Positions 9,809-18,047 of a DNA stretch of 64,000 bases are shown here, in pieces. A model generated the notes under the pieces. That model was not told where the DNA came from and ran no database searches. It was given only the letters and a program-made list of their open reading frames with translations. A program made the translations under genes and the position numbers. How positions within the stretch are numbered: the stretch's first letter is position 1; each line of letters starts with the position of its first letter. Source of the stretch: Nitrospirota bacterium (GTDB lineage Bacteria > Nitrospirota > Nitrospiria > Nitrospirales > Nitrospiraceae); NCBI GenBank assembly GCA_030645475.1, contig JAUSMA010000009.1:23952-87951 (forward strand), read 5' to 3'.

Positions 9809-11581
9809 TCAACAGGGGTTCGAAGGGTGACAGGACAGGACTTGTTGTTCACGGCTGCCTGTTCGAAAGACGGTGAGGCCTTTGCACTTCAGTCGATAGG
9901 CGCGCAGAAAGGCCGCGGCGACTTCGGCTTTGGTCGCGGTGCCCGGTAAATTGATGGTTTTTGAGACACCGCTGTCGCTATAGCGCTGAAACACCGCCTG
10001 CATACGCACATGTTGCTCGGCCGAGACATCATGGGCTGTGACAAAGAGGTGTCGCAGCTCTTCTGGAATATCGGTCATATGTTGGATGGAAGGATGCGCC
10101 GACAGGTTGGCCTGGAGCGCGTCGAGATCGAGACCGAGGGCCTCTGCGTAGCGGACGAAGGCCGGATGACAGGAGGTGAGCACAACGCCATCCATGATGC
10201 GGCGGACTTCCTGCACGCCGTAGAGCGGCTCAATGCCTGGTGAGCAGTTGGCGATGAGGCTGATGCTGCCAGTCGGTGCAATGGTGGTGACGGTGGCGTT
10301 TCGATGCCGTTGACCGAGAGTCTGGAGCCGACTGCCTCGATAGGCAGGAAAGACTCCGCGCTCGGTGGCAAGGTCCGCGGATGCACGATGGGCGTGAGAT
10401 TGAAAGAACTCCATCAGGGCGCCGGCTGTGTGGATGGCAGCCTCGGAGTCGTAGGGGATGTTGAGGGCGATCAGCAAGTCGGCAAAGCCCATGATGCCCA
10501 GGCCGATCTTCCTTGTGCGCTTCGTCATGCGGTCGATGTGGGGAAGGGGGAAACGGTTGCGATCGATCACATTGTCGAGGAAGCGCACGGCGAGAGGAAT
10601 GATGTCGGCTAATCGAGCGAAGTCGATGGCGGGTCCTGCGCTCGATGGCATGACGAAGTTGGCGACATTGATAGAGCCGAGGGTGCAGGACTCAAAGGGC
10701 AGTAGCGGTTGTTCGCCACAGGGGTTCGTCGACTCGATGGTGCCGAGGCGGGGAGTGGGATTCCCCCGATTGATCGTGTCCAGGAACACCAAGCCAGGCT
10801 CCCCGCTGGCCCAGGCTGCTTCGACGAGCCGATCGAAGACGAGCTGGGCCGGAAGCCGTTTCGCGGGTTTGCCGGTTCGCGGATTGATCAGAGCGTACGT
10901 GCGACGGCGCGTGAGTGCCTGCATGAACGAATCGGTGATGCCGACGGAGAGATTGAAGTTCGTCATTTCGGTCGGGGTTTGTTTGAGCGCAATGAAGTCC
11001 AGAATGTCCGGGTGGTCGATGCGGAGGATGCCCATATTCGCGCCCCGTCTGGTCCCGCCTTGCTTGATGATATCCGTCGAGAGATTGAAGAGGCGCATGA
11101 AGGAAATGGGGCCGGAGGCGACGCCGCTCGACGATGAAACCAGGTCGTTGTGAGGACGGAGGTGGCTAAACGAAAATCCGGTGCCGCCGCCCGATTGGTG
11201 GATGAGGGCTTGATGTTTCAGACTGTCATAAATGGAGTCGAGGGAATCTTCGACCGGGAGCACAAAACAGGCCGAGAGCTGCTGGAGTCGACGCCCGGCG
11301 TTCATCAGCGTGGGAGAGTTGGGAAGGAAATCGAGACGGGCCATACAGTCGTACCATCGTTGGGCGGCGTGGGGTAGCCGGCTGGCGCGGGGGTAGAGTC
11401 GTTCAGCTTGTGCGATGTCGGTGGCTACGCGCCAGAACATGTGCGCCGGGGTCTCGACGATCCTTCCCGTCGTATTCTTGCCCAGATAGCGCCCGCGTAA
11501 CAGGGTCGTGGCATGGTCCGAAAGGCGAAGTCGTGGGAGGTGTGGCGGGCCTGAGGGAGTGCGCGTCTTCTTGCCGGACAT
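9809..11581 (-). CDS. nrdJ: Adenosylcobalamin-dependent (class II) ribonucleotide reductase
   Basis: Reduces ribonucleotides to deoxyribonucleotides using adenosylcobalamin to make the active-site thiyl radical, without oxygen dependence or a separate radical subunit. Visible features: NSPTLMNAGRR and LSACFVLPVEDSLDSI near the N-terminus, the loop SGGGTGFSFSHLRP, RRGANMGILRIDHPDI, the active-site segment STNPCGEQPLLPFESC with the N-x-C-x-E arrangement, and PTGSISLIANCSPGIEP. 590 aa is on the short side: no extended N-terminal ATP-cone and little C-terminal tail. The ATG lies only 6 bases after a possible -10 TATACT, so the message may be almost leaderless. Confidence 0.93.
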   Translation of the reverse strand: MSGKKTRTPSGPPHLPRLRLSDHATTLLRGRYLGKNTTGRIVETPAHMFWRVATDIAQAERLYPRASRLPHAAQRWYDCMARLDFLPNSPTLMNAGRRLQQLSACFVLPVEDSLDSIYDSLKHQALIHQSGGGTGFSFSHLRPHNDLVSSSSGVASGPISFMRLFNLSTDIIKQGGTRRGANMGILRIDHPDILDFIALKQTPTEMTNFNLSVGITDSFMQALTRRRTYALINPRTGKPAKRLPAQLVFDRLVEAAWASGEPGLVFLDTINRGNPTPRLGTIESTNPCGEQPLLPFESCTLGSINVANFVMPSSAGPAIDFARLADIIPLAVRFLDNVIDRNRFPLPHIDRMTKRTRKIGLGIMGFADLLIALNIPYDSEAAIHTAGALMEFFQSHAHRASADLATERGVFPAYRGSRLQTLGQRHRNATVTTIAPTGSISLIANCSPGIEPLYGVQEVRRIMDGVVLTSCHPAFVRYAEALGLDLDALQANLSAHPSIQHMTDIPEELRHLFVTAHDVSAEQHVRMQAVFQRYSDSGVSKTINLPGTATKAEVAAAFLRAYRLKCKGLTVFRTGSREQQVLSCHPSNPC

Positions 11582-11691
11582 GGTTCTAGTATATACCGCC
11601 CTATTCGATTGATCGATAACGGATACCGTTTCGTCCTGCTTGCATCTTGACGGTCCAGTTCGGCAGAATGAACTTCCACTGACCGACGACC

Positions 11692-12105
11692 ATGAAATCC
11701 TATCGCGAAGAGCTCTGGTTCGAAACGAAGACGCGGCGCGCCTACCTCAACATCACGCAACAGGTCGAGGCGGCGGTCAAGAAGAGCGGGGTCCAAGAGG
11801 GGCTCGTCTTGGTCAACGCCATGCATATCACGGCGAGCGTCTACATTAACGACGACGAACCGGGCTTACTCAATGACTATGACCGATTCCTGGAAACGCT
11901 GGTTCCTCAGGCCGCAACCTATCGGCATAACGAGACCGGCGAAGATAACGGCGACGCGCACATCAAACGCCAGCTGATGGGCCGAGAAGTTGTCGTCGCG
12001 ATCACCGAAGGCCGGTTGGACTTCGGTCCCTGGGAACAGATCTTCTACGGAGAGTTCGATGGCATGCGGCGGAAACGTGTGCTGGTCAAGGTGATTGGCG
12101 CGTGA
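11692..12105 (+). CDS. YjbQ-family (UPF0047) protein
   Basis: Small beta-fold protein of the YjbQ family, reported to show weak thiamine-phosphate synthase activity in E. coli; the physiological role is unsettled. Full length at 137 aa. Characteristic segments are [44 protein letters not shown] and [13 protein letters not shown]; the histidines and acidic residues in the middle segment form the likely metal/active site. Followed within 5 bases by a possible 39-codon ORF and then a 337-aa gene on the same strand. Confidence 0.9.
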   Translation: MKSYREELWFETKTRRAYLNITQQVEAAVKKSGVQEGLVLVNAMHITASVYINDDEPGLLNDYDRFLETLVPQAATYRHNETGEDNGDAHIKRQLMGREVVVAITEGRLDFGPWEQIFYGEFDGMRRKRVLVKVIGA

Positions 12106-12110
12106 GCCCG

Positions 12111-12230
12111 ATGTCGTCTCATCAAGGGGCAGAACCCTATGGGAATAAACTGCTGGAGCGCTTGCTACCACATGGAAAGTTTGGCAACATGGGGTCAGTG
12201 ATGCACGACTGTGCTGGAGGAGTCTGTTGA
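12111..12230 (+). CDS. Possible small ORF, 39 aa, Cys/Gly-ending peptide
   Basis: An ATG-to-TGA frame of 40 codons fits exactly between the yjbQ stop (5 bases before) and the ATG of the next gene (TGA-t-ATG, one base between), the spacing expected of translational coupling. The predicted peptide is basic in the middle (NKLLERLLPHGKFGNMG) and ends HDCAGGVC. The Shine-Dalgarno is weak (cgtgag). No family recognised. It could equally be a chance frame in the leader of the next gene. Confidence 0.3.
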   Translation: MSSHQGAEPYGNKLLERLLPHGKFGNMGSVMHDCAGGVC

Positions 12231-12231
12231 T

Positions 12232-13245
12232 ATGTTGAGTTGGTCTCGTCCCGACCCCCTCACCCGAGATCTCGTGCACTTGATCAATGCCCGGCGCCAT
12301 GATCATGGCGATACCGATGCGGCGATCGATACATTGCAGGCCTTCTTGGAGCAGGGACGGGAATACGATCTCCTTACGGTGCTGGCGGCGCTGGATGAGG
12401 ACATGGCGGAATGGCTCTTCGATCTCCTCGCAGAGGCCTCCTGTTCTGTGCTCATAGATGGGCCGGCCGATGACAAGCTGTCCTATGCCATCATGGCGGC
12501 CTTGGAGCTTCCTCTCCAGGCGAATCTGACCCATCCGCTCAAGCTCAAGATCGACCCGGTCGCGACGGCAGATTTGCTGCACCGGCATCTTCGCCTCTCA
12601 GCCGGGACCGTGGTGCGAGTCGAGTCTCGCCTCCTGACCGATTCGACGTTAGAGCCGCTCAGTCTCCAGGGCTTGAACGATCATTTGAGCTCAGTCGCAG
12701 ATTCGCAGCGGACCACCTCGATTGCGGCCCGGCTCTATCCTCCCGTCGAGAGTACGGCATTTCTCTTCTTTGAGCTGATCGGCGTTCCGGATTCTGGACT
12801 GCCCGATGCACTGGAAGACCGGCATCGCCGGGCGCTCCTTGAAGGTCTCGTGGAGCAATGTCCCGAGTTGGCGCTCGCTCCCGATATGCTTGAGGCGCCG
12901 GTGTACGCCGCCTACGCCATGTTCGATGCGCAAAATGCCGTGCGGCTCCATCGGTTGGCGGATGAGACCGCAGCGGTCTGGCGCGATCTGGACCCCCTCG
13001 TGCGAGCCCGCACGATCGTGCACCTTCATACGCAATGTGGGAATGGTGTCTACATGCCGGTCTGGACCGATCTATTTGACCCCGAGCTTCCTGAAGACCA
13101 TGGTCCTGTTTGGACCTCTCCTGATGTCTGGGTCTTCACGGCCGATTTGCCGATCGAATGGCCTGGAGAGATGCTCACCAATCGTCTTCTCGCCGAGGGC
13201 TGCACCAGGTTCGAGAATCACATCGTTGAGACACCAGAGAACTGA
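12232..13245 (+). CDS. Hypothetical protein, 337 aa
   Basis: Not recognised. A GTG at 12211 extends the frame, but the ATG at 12232 has ggaggag upstream and is preferred. Acidic, soluble, no signal peptide or membrane segment. The sequence is rich in Leu/Ala/Asp helices (ALDEDMAEWLFDLLAEA, FEQCPELALAPDM-like stretches), which suggests an all-alpha or mixed fold, perhaps a small-molecule- or metal-responsive domain protein, but nothing specific. Probably cotranscribed with yjbQ. Confidence 0.7.
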   Translation: MLSWSRPDPLTRDLVHLINARRHDHGDTDAAIDTLQAFLEQGREYDLLTVLAALDEDMAEWLFDLLAEASCSVLIDGPADDKLSYAIMAALELPLQANLTHPLKLKIDPVATADLLHRHLRLSAGTVVRVESRLLTDSTLEPLSLQGLNDHLSSVADSQRTTSIAARLYPPVESTAFLFFELIGVPDSGLPDALEDRHRRALLEGLVEQCPELALAPDMLEAPVYAAYAMFDAQNAVRLHRLADETAAVWRDLDPLVRARTIVHLHTQCGNGVYMPVWTDLFDPELPEDHGPVWTSPDVWVFTADLPIEWPGEMLTNRLLAEGCTRFENHIVETPEN

Positions 13246-13385
13246 CCGTCGTTCCCCCGTCTCCTTTTCCCTGTATATTATCCAGCATGACCGCCCTCAC
13301 GAATCCTCGTCCGTAAAAACAGGACATTTCATCGATTTTTTTCACGGCTTATCCTATGCTGAGATCGGTCAGATAGGGAGCAATC

Positions 13386-14018
13386 ATGGCACAACAGCAG
13401 TCTTCAAGCGGGATCATGGCCGGCGCCATGACATTGCTTGGTCTCGGGCTCGTCTGGGGGACGGTGGCTGCTAATTTCCCCTCACAGGAAGAGCTGTCTG
13501 CGGCTGCAGTACCGGCTGAGACTCGTCCGGCGGCACATCCCTCGTCTCCAGTGCCTGCGTCGCCTGAGTTAGACCTCAGCATTCCCGGTGCTCCTCCAAT
13601 GACTTCATCGGTTGTCAGGCCAAGGAGAGAGAAGGAACAGTCATCCGATACACCAGTTGATGTTCCAGCGGTGACGCGGTTTAACCCTCGTGCCGCGCAG
13701 GTTGCAAAATTGAGGTGCGAGTCCGAGATCGAAGAGTTGTGTCCGGATTCTCCAGACGGTGCTGCCCGTACGCGTTGTCTTGAGCAGCGGGCCAGAAAAC
13801 TATCTCCGCTTTGCCAAAGCCAGGTGCGCGAGCGGTTTGTGAAGTGGAAGGAAGATCGAGGCCGGATGATGGCCGCCTGCGATGAGGATGTAAAAAAGTT
13901 TTGTCCCGACGTCGTACCCGGAGGCGGGCAGATTCTCCAATGTCTCCAATCGAATGCCCCTGACGTGTCGGACCGATGTTACGAGACCCTTCCGAAGGGC
14001 GCGCTCTACGTTCAATAG
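13386..14018 (+). CDS. Exported/anchored protein with cysteine-rich (GLG1/FGFR-type) repeats
   Basis: 210 aa. Begins with a hydrophobic segment at residues ~12-32 (GAMTLLGLGLVWGTVAANF), a signal or anchor, then a Pro/Ser-rich linker to ~105. The C-terminal ~100 residues hold two Cys-rich repeats: C-x3-E-I-E-E-L-C-P-D...C-x-C-like spacing, then CDEDVKKFCPDVVPG...QCLQSNAPDVSDRC. The pattern matches the Cys-rich repeat of Golgi apparatus protein 1, which also occurs in bacterial secreted proteins of unknown function. The ATG has agggag 5 bases ahead. Confidence 0.7.
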   Translation: MAQQQSSSGIMAGAMTLLGLGLVWGTVAANFPSQEELSAAAVPAETRPAAHPSSPVPASPELDLSIPGAPPMTSSVVRPRREKEQSSDTPVDVPAVTRFNPRAAQVAKLRCESEIEELCPDSPDGAARTRCLEQRARKLSPLCQSQVRERFVKWKEDRGRMMAACDEDVKKFCPDVVPGGGQILQCLQSNAPDVSDRCYETLPKGALYVQ

Positions 14019-14029
14019 CCGTATGCGTC

Positions 14030-14749
14030 TTAGCGAGCGGCCGGTTTGGATTCTGAGAGCAGGTAGAACGTCAGCTGTACACCCGCCACGTCGATCTGGT
14101 CTCCATTCTTCAGGACCTGTTGTCCCACGACATTCGTGCCGTTGACGAGCAGCGACTTTGTGCCTTGAGAAGGGCTAATGGCGTAGCTTGGGCCTCGTTG
14201 GGCGATTCGTGCTGCGGACTTTGGGGCAAACCAGCCGGTCAGCCGAATGGCTGCTCCTTCTTGTGATCCGATGAGAGTGACCTGTTTGCCGAGGGGGTAT
14301 TCCAACCGATCGGTCTTCCCGGCCACAACCAGGATCTTAGCGCTGAGGGCCGGTTCTTTGGCGGTACGGTTCGATCCTGTGAGTGCGATGGTTCGATCCA
14401 AATCGGCTGCTGATGGGGGAGTCTCAGTCGTGCAGGCTGTCGCCTGCTCTTGGAAGACGAGCCGGTGTTGACCGATGGTAATCACGTCCGCGTCATGGAG
14501 TTGGTGGCGCGTGATCGATTTTCCATTGATGGTCGTGCCGTTGGTGCTCTGTAAGTCTTCGAGGAAAAAGACAGCCTGAATCTTGACGATCCGTGCATGG
14601 TGTCCCGAGACGGCTGGGTCATCGATGGCGAGGGTGTTGTCGGCCTTCCGGCCGATCGTCACGGTCTCATGGGTGAGCTCGATCTGCTGTGAGCCCTTCC
14701 CGTGAAGTTTGACAAGTAATGTGGCTGGTTGTGTCAGTGCTTCCGGCAT
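14030..14749 (-). CDS. Double FHA-domain protein
   Basis: Binds phosphothreonine peptides, presumably targets of the adjacent kinase. The frame extends to 14887, overlapping the phosphatase gene, but the ATG at 14749 has gggagg 7 bases upstream, giving 239 aa. First FHA at ~25-95 with VTIGRKADNTLAI, SGHHARI and STNGTTING, the canonical phosphopeptide-contact residues. The second half (~140-230) has a weaker FHA-like pattern (VTLIGSQEGAAIRL, LLVNGTNVVGQQVLKNGDQI) lacking the SxxH motif, so it may be structural. Last gene of a kinase-phosphatase-FHA operon. Confidence 0.85.
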   Translation of the reverse strand: MPEALTQPATLLVKLHGKGSQQIELTHETVTIGRKADNTLAIDDPAVSGHHARIVKIQAVFFLEDLQSTNGTTINGKSITRHQLHDADVITIGQHRLVFQEQATACTTETPPSAADLDRTIALTGSNRTAKEPALSAKILVVAGKTDRLEYPLGKQVTLIGSQEGAAIRLTGWFAPKSAARIAQRGPSYAISPSQGTKSLLVNGTNVVGQQVLKNGDQIDVAGVQLTFYLLSESKPAAR

Positions 14750-14783
14750 GATGTGGCCTCCCGTGCAAGATTCCTCTGATGGG

Positions 14784-15584
14784 TTACGCGACAAACCGTT
14801 GTTTGAGCCGCTCCCATAGTCCGGTATGGAGTGCATTCCGCAGGGCCACGACGACCACGGTCGTGTTGTCGTCGCCCCCGGCTTCATTCGCCATGGTGAT
14901 GAGGCGATCGGACAGAGTAGGGATGTCGTCTGAGCCGCTCAGGACTTGAAGTATTTCGCTCGGGCGGACCCCACGGGTGAGTCCGTCCGAACAGAGCAGC
15001 AGCACGTCCCCACTTTTCACCGGTACCTCCGTCAGTTCAACCTCGACGTGGCTGTCGACACCGAGGGCTCTTGTCACAATATTTCTACGGGGAGATCGTT
15101 CCGCCTCTTCCTCTGTCATGACTCCCTTGAGCATTTGTTCAGCGACCCAGGAATGGTCTGTGGTGAGGGCATGGATGGCCGCGTTTCGGATGAGATAGAG
15201 ACGGCTGTCACCGACATGGGCGATGGCGAGCATCTCCTCTGAAAGTCGTGCTGCGACCACGGTGGTGCCCATGCCTTCATAGTCAGGTCTGCGCCATGAT
15301 TCGCGATGGATGACCTCGTTGGCCGCTCGAATCGCGCTGGCGAGACGATTAGCCGATTCAGACATCGTGGGATCGCCAGGGCCGATCAGCGGAAGGTCTG
15401 GGTTGTTGGCTGCTTCGGCCAGATGTGCGTGAATCGCCTCGACGGCGAGTGCACTGGCAATTTCGCCGGCATTGCTGCCGCCCATGCCGTCGCAGACGAC
15501 ATAGAGTCCGAGCTCAGGGTCGACCACAAAACAGTCTTCGTTGTGGGGGCGCTTGAGGCCGGTATCGGACTTGGCGCTATGCAC
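14784..15584 (-). CDS. PP2C-type Ser/Thr protein phosphatase (Stp1-like)
   Basis: Metal-dependent phosphatase expected to reverse phosphorylation by the upstream kinase. PP2C motifs in order: SDTGLKRPHNEDCF (motif 1, first metal Asp region), VVCDGMGGSNAGEIAS (motif 2), GMGTTVVAA, AHVGDSRLYLIR, LLLCSDGLTRGV and DNTTVVVV near the C-terminus. 266 aa, single domain. It starts 28 bases after the kinase stop and the FHA start follows 34 bases behind its own stop. Confidence 0.93.
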   Translation of the reverse strand: MHSAKSDTGLKRPHNEDCFVVDPELGLYVVCDGMGGSNAGEIASALAVEAIHAHLAEAANNPDLPLIGPGDPTMSESANRLASAIRAANEVIHRESWRRPDYEGMGTTVVAARLSEEMLAIAHVGDSRLYLIRNAAIHALTTDHSWVAEQMLKGVMTEEEAERSPRRNIVTRALGVDSHVEVELTEVPVKSGDVLLLCSDGLTRGVRPSEILQVLSGSDDIPTLSDRLITMANEAGGDDNTTVVVVALRNALHTGLWERLKQRFVA

Positions 15585-15611
15585 TCGTTCGAAGGACAGA
15601 CGACACCTCCC

Positions 15612-17018
15612 TTAGGCTGCGAGACTCTGCAGGCAAGCACGGAGTTCGCGCGCGAATTCGTCCGCACGCCGATACCGGTGAGGCAACTCTTTCTGCAACG
15701 CCCGATCCACGATCTCCTGCACCATCGGGGGAAGATCCGGCCGCAAGGTGTGAATGGCAGGATGCGGATGATGGGCGATGCTGAACAGCAGTGCCGACAA
15801 ATTATCGGCGGTGAACGGCGGCTGTCCCGTGAGAAGTTCGAACAACACGACGCCGAGCGAGAAAATGTCCGATCGGCCGTCCACTTTTTTCCCTGAGATT
15901 TGTTCCGGGGACATGTACGTCGGTGTGCCCATCACCATATTCGTCTGTGTTTTGCTGCTCGAGGCGATTTTTGCAATACCGAAATCCATGACTTTCACGA
16001 TGCGATCTTTTGTGAGCATGATGTTGGCCGGCTTGATGTCGCGATGGACGACTCCTTGCTGATGGGCATAGTCCAGCGCGTCCGCGGCGGTGGCCACAAT
16101 CAGAAGGACCTCGTTGAGCGGCATCAAGTTGGGTTGCCTTGCCCATTGTTTCAGTGGGGTTCCCTCGATGAGTTCCATTGCGATATACCCCAAGTCGTTT
16201 TCCTCTCCTGCGTCATAGATCGTCACGATGTTGGGGTGAGAAAGGCGCCCGGTGGATTCTGCTTCGCGAAAAAACCGCGCCTTGATGTCTTGTAGCTTGT
16301 CGTCGTTGTCGATCTGGTCGAGCCGCATGGTTTTGATAGCCACGAACCGTTGGATCGTGGGATCTTTCCCCAGGTAGACCAGTCCCATCGCTCCACGCCC
16401 CAGTTCTTTCAAGACTCTATAACGCCCGAGCATGCCAGGGGTGGAGGGGTTGGAGGTTATGATCGTTGACGTGGCGGAGTGACTCTTCGATTCCGACGAA
16501 TCCTCTGCTGCCTCTTGTTCTTCTTCCTCGTCTTCGGCAAGCGCCTGTGCCCCTTGGCGTCTGGTCTGGAGAGGGGGATCGAAGGCTCTGCGTAACGAAG
16601 GATGGTTCATGAACCATGCCGTCGTGAGCCAGAGCCCGGAGCCGACAAGTCCGATGGCATAGCCCGAGGCGAATCGAGCTGAGCCGATCTGCTCAACGAG
16701 TGGCAGTCCGACCGTTCTCAAGGCTTTATTGGCGAAGAGGATGACGATCAGGGTCGTGAGCGGAAGGACGAGGCTGCGGAGAAAGCTTGAGCCCCGGCCA
16801 TTGTCTGGGAGCTGCTGTGACGCCGCAAGGGCAAGGAGCCAGAGGATGGTCAGCGCGAGGAGGTCAGCACCCAATCGAATGACGTGAGGACCACTGAGTG
16901 CCAGGTACGGAACCGTGGCGGATTGGGCCACGGCCATGCTGCTCAGCAAGGGACCGGCCAGGAGCACGGCCAAGATGGCAAAGGTATAGGGAGCGATCCA
17001 AGTCCAGGATTTCGACAT
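15612..17018 (-). CDS. Membrane Ser/Thr protein kinase with N-terminal membrane domain
   Basis: About 468 aa. The N-terminal ~140 residues hold about four membrane segments (e.g. FAILAVLLAGPLLSSMAVA, LLALTILWLLALAA). An acidic linker follows (EDEEEEQEAAEDSSES), then a complete Hanks-type kinase domain from ~200: glycine loop LGRGAMGLVYLG, VAIK lysine, catalytic loop VHRDIKPANIM, DFG, and GTPTYMSPEQ. This order, membrane part first and kinase last, is the reverse of PknB. A longer frame begins at a TTG at 17051, but a promoter -10 box lies directly against it, so the ATG at 17018 is the start. First gene of a kinase/PP2C/FHA operon. Confidence 0.92.
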   Translation of the reverse strand: MSKSWTWIAPYTFAILAVLLAGPLLSSMAVAQSATVPYLALSGPHVIRLGADLLALTILWLLALAASQQLPDNGRGSSFLRSLVLPLTTLIVILFANKALRTVGLPLVEQIGSARFASGYAIGLVGSGLWLTTAWFMNHPSLRRAFDPPLQTRRQGAQALAEDEEEEQEAAEDSSESKSHSATSTIITSNPSTPGMLGRYRVLKELGRGAMGLVYLGKDPTIQRFVAIKTMRLDQIDNDDKLQDIKARFFREAESTGRLSHPNIVTIYDAGEENDLGYIAMELIEGTPLKQWARQPNLMPLNEVLLIVATAADALDYAHQQGVVHRDIKPANIMLTKDRIVKVMDFGIAKIASSSKTQTNMVMGTPTYMSPEQISGKKVDGRSDIFSLGVVLFELLTGQPPFTADNLSALLFSIAHHPHPAIHTLRPDLPPMVQEIVDRALQKELPHRYRRADEFARELRACLQSLAA

Positions 17019-17051
17019 AGGAATTTGTGAGACTGCCTGTGAACGTCTCAA

Positions 17052-17079
17052 AGTGTAACGGATGGGATGGGAGAGTCAA
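17052..17079 (-). promoter_or_regulatory. Sigma-70-like promoter of the kinase operon
   Basis: On the minus strand TTGACT, 16 bases, TACACT. The -10 box ends directly before the TTG that opens the longer kinase reading frame, so the transcript should begin inside that extension; this decides the ATG at 17018 as the kinase start. Confidence 0.55.
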
Positions 17080-17163
17080 CGAATTGGGGTAAATGCGCGG
17101 TCGGTGAGCTCGATGCTCGTGAAGCGTATCTCGCAAGCCAGAAAGCATGATTGTCTGCGAACG

Positions 17164-17198
17164 ACGAGATACGAGATACGAGATACGAGTTACGAGTG
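17164..17198. repeat. Short tandem repeat, gagatac units
   Basis: Three perfect 7-bp units gagatac plus degenerate flanks (acgagttacgag). The TAA stop of the PHP-domain gene lies inside it. A similar gacgagatacgagcgacgag tract occurs at about 62.93-62.96 kb. Confidence 0.7.
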
Positions 17199-18047
17199 AG
17201 GAGCAGAGAGGGCAGCTTTTTTGAGTGGATCGAGCAACTTTTCGGATACTTTCAAGCCGCCCTTTCCGGTGCCGACCTCGATATCCGGTTTAGTGATGCC
17301 GTGGAAATCGCTTCCACCGGTGATCAGCAAGTCCAGCCGTTTGGCCAAGTCGTGGTATTCCCTCGTCTGTCGCTTCGTGTGGCTACTATAGTGGACTTCA
17401 ATGCCGCCGAGGCCTTCGGCTTTCAAGGCGATCAGGAGTGCGTTCAGACTTTCTCCCGACACCTTGGCCCAGGTGGGGTGGGCCAGCACGGCGACGCCGC
17501 CGGCCGCTCTGATCCAGGCGATGGCATCCGCCGGCGACGGCAGCTCACGCGCCACATAGGCCGGGCGCCCCTCTGCCAGGTAGCGATCAAAGGCCTCTTT
17601 CGCCGACGTGACGTAGTGTTTGTCCATCAAGAGCCGCGCGATATGGGGGCGGCCGACCGCATCCGTGCCGGCCAGCGCTCGCACCTCTTCATAGGTCACA
17701 TCCAGCCCCAAGGCACGCAGCCGTTCGATGATCTGCGGGTTGCGGCTATGCCGGCTCTCGCGCAAGAAGGCCAAGCGTCGATTCAGTTCAGGGTCTTGCC
17801 ACTGGAGGCAGTAGCCCAGGATATGCAGCTCACTGTTGCCCACACGGGAACTGATTTCTACGCCGGGGATGATCTCAATGCCCAGCTCAGCCCCGGCAGC
17901 GATGGCCTCGGGTATGCCGGTCACAATGTCGTGGTCCGTAATGGCTAGCGCAGTCACGCCTGCCTTGTGGGCGAGCCGGAGCACCTCAGTTGGCGAGAGG
18001 CTGCCATCGGAATGGGTCGTATGGAGATGGAGATCGATGCGGCTCAT
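17190..18047 (-). CDS. PHP-domain phosphoesterase (RNase AM / YciV-like)
   Basis: Polymerase-and-histidinol-phosphatase domain enzyme, 285 aa. Metal motifs: DLHLHTTHSDGS at the N-terminus, ITDHDIVTGIPEA, GVEIS, LAHPTW and the C-terminal GSDFHG. The nearest characterised relative is E. coli YciV (RNase AM), a 5'-3' exonuclease acting on short RNA and nucleotide 3',5'-bisphosphates; that activity is inferred. It overlaps the start of the neighbour's stop by a few bases (FolB-methyltransferase fusion upstream), so the two are coupled. Confidence 0.88.
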   Translation of the reverse strand: MSRIDLHLHTTHSDGSLSPTEVLRLAHKAGVTALAITDHDIVTGIPEAIAAGAELGIEIIPGVEISSRVGNSELHILGYCLQWQDPELNRRLAFLRESRHSRNPQIIERLRALGLDVTYEEVRALAGTDAVGRPHIARLLMDKHYVTSAKEAFDRYLAEGRPAYVARELPSPADAIAWIRAAGGVAVLAHPTWAKVSGESLNALLIALKAEGLGGIEVHYSSHTKRQTREYHDLAKRLDLLITGGSDFHGITKPDIEVGTGKGGLKVSEKLLDPLKKAALSAPHS

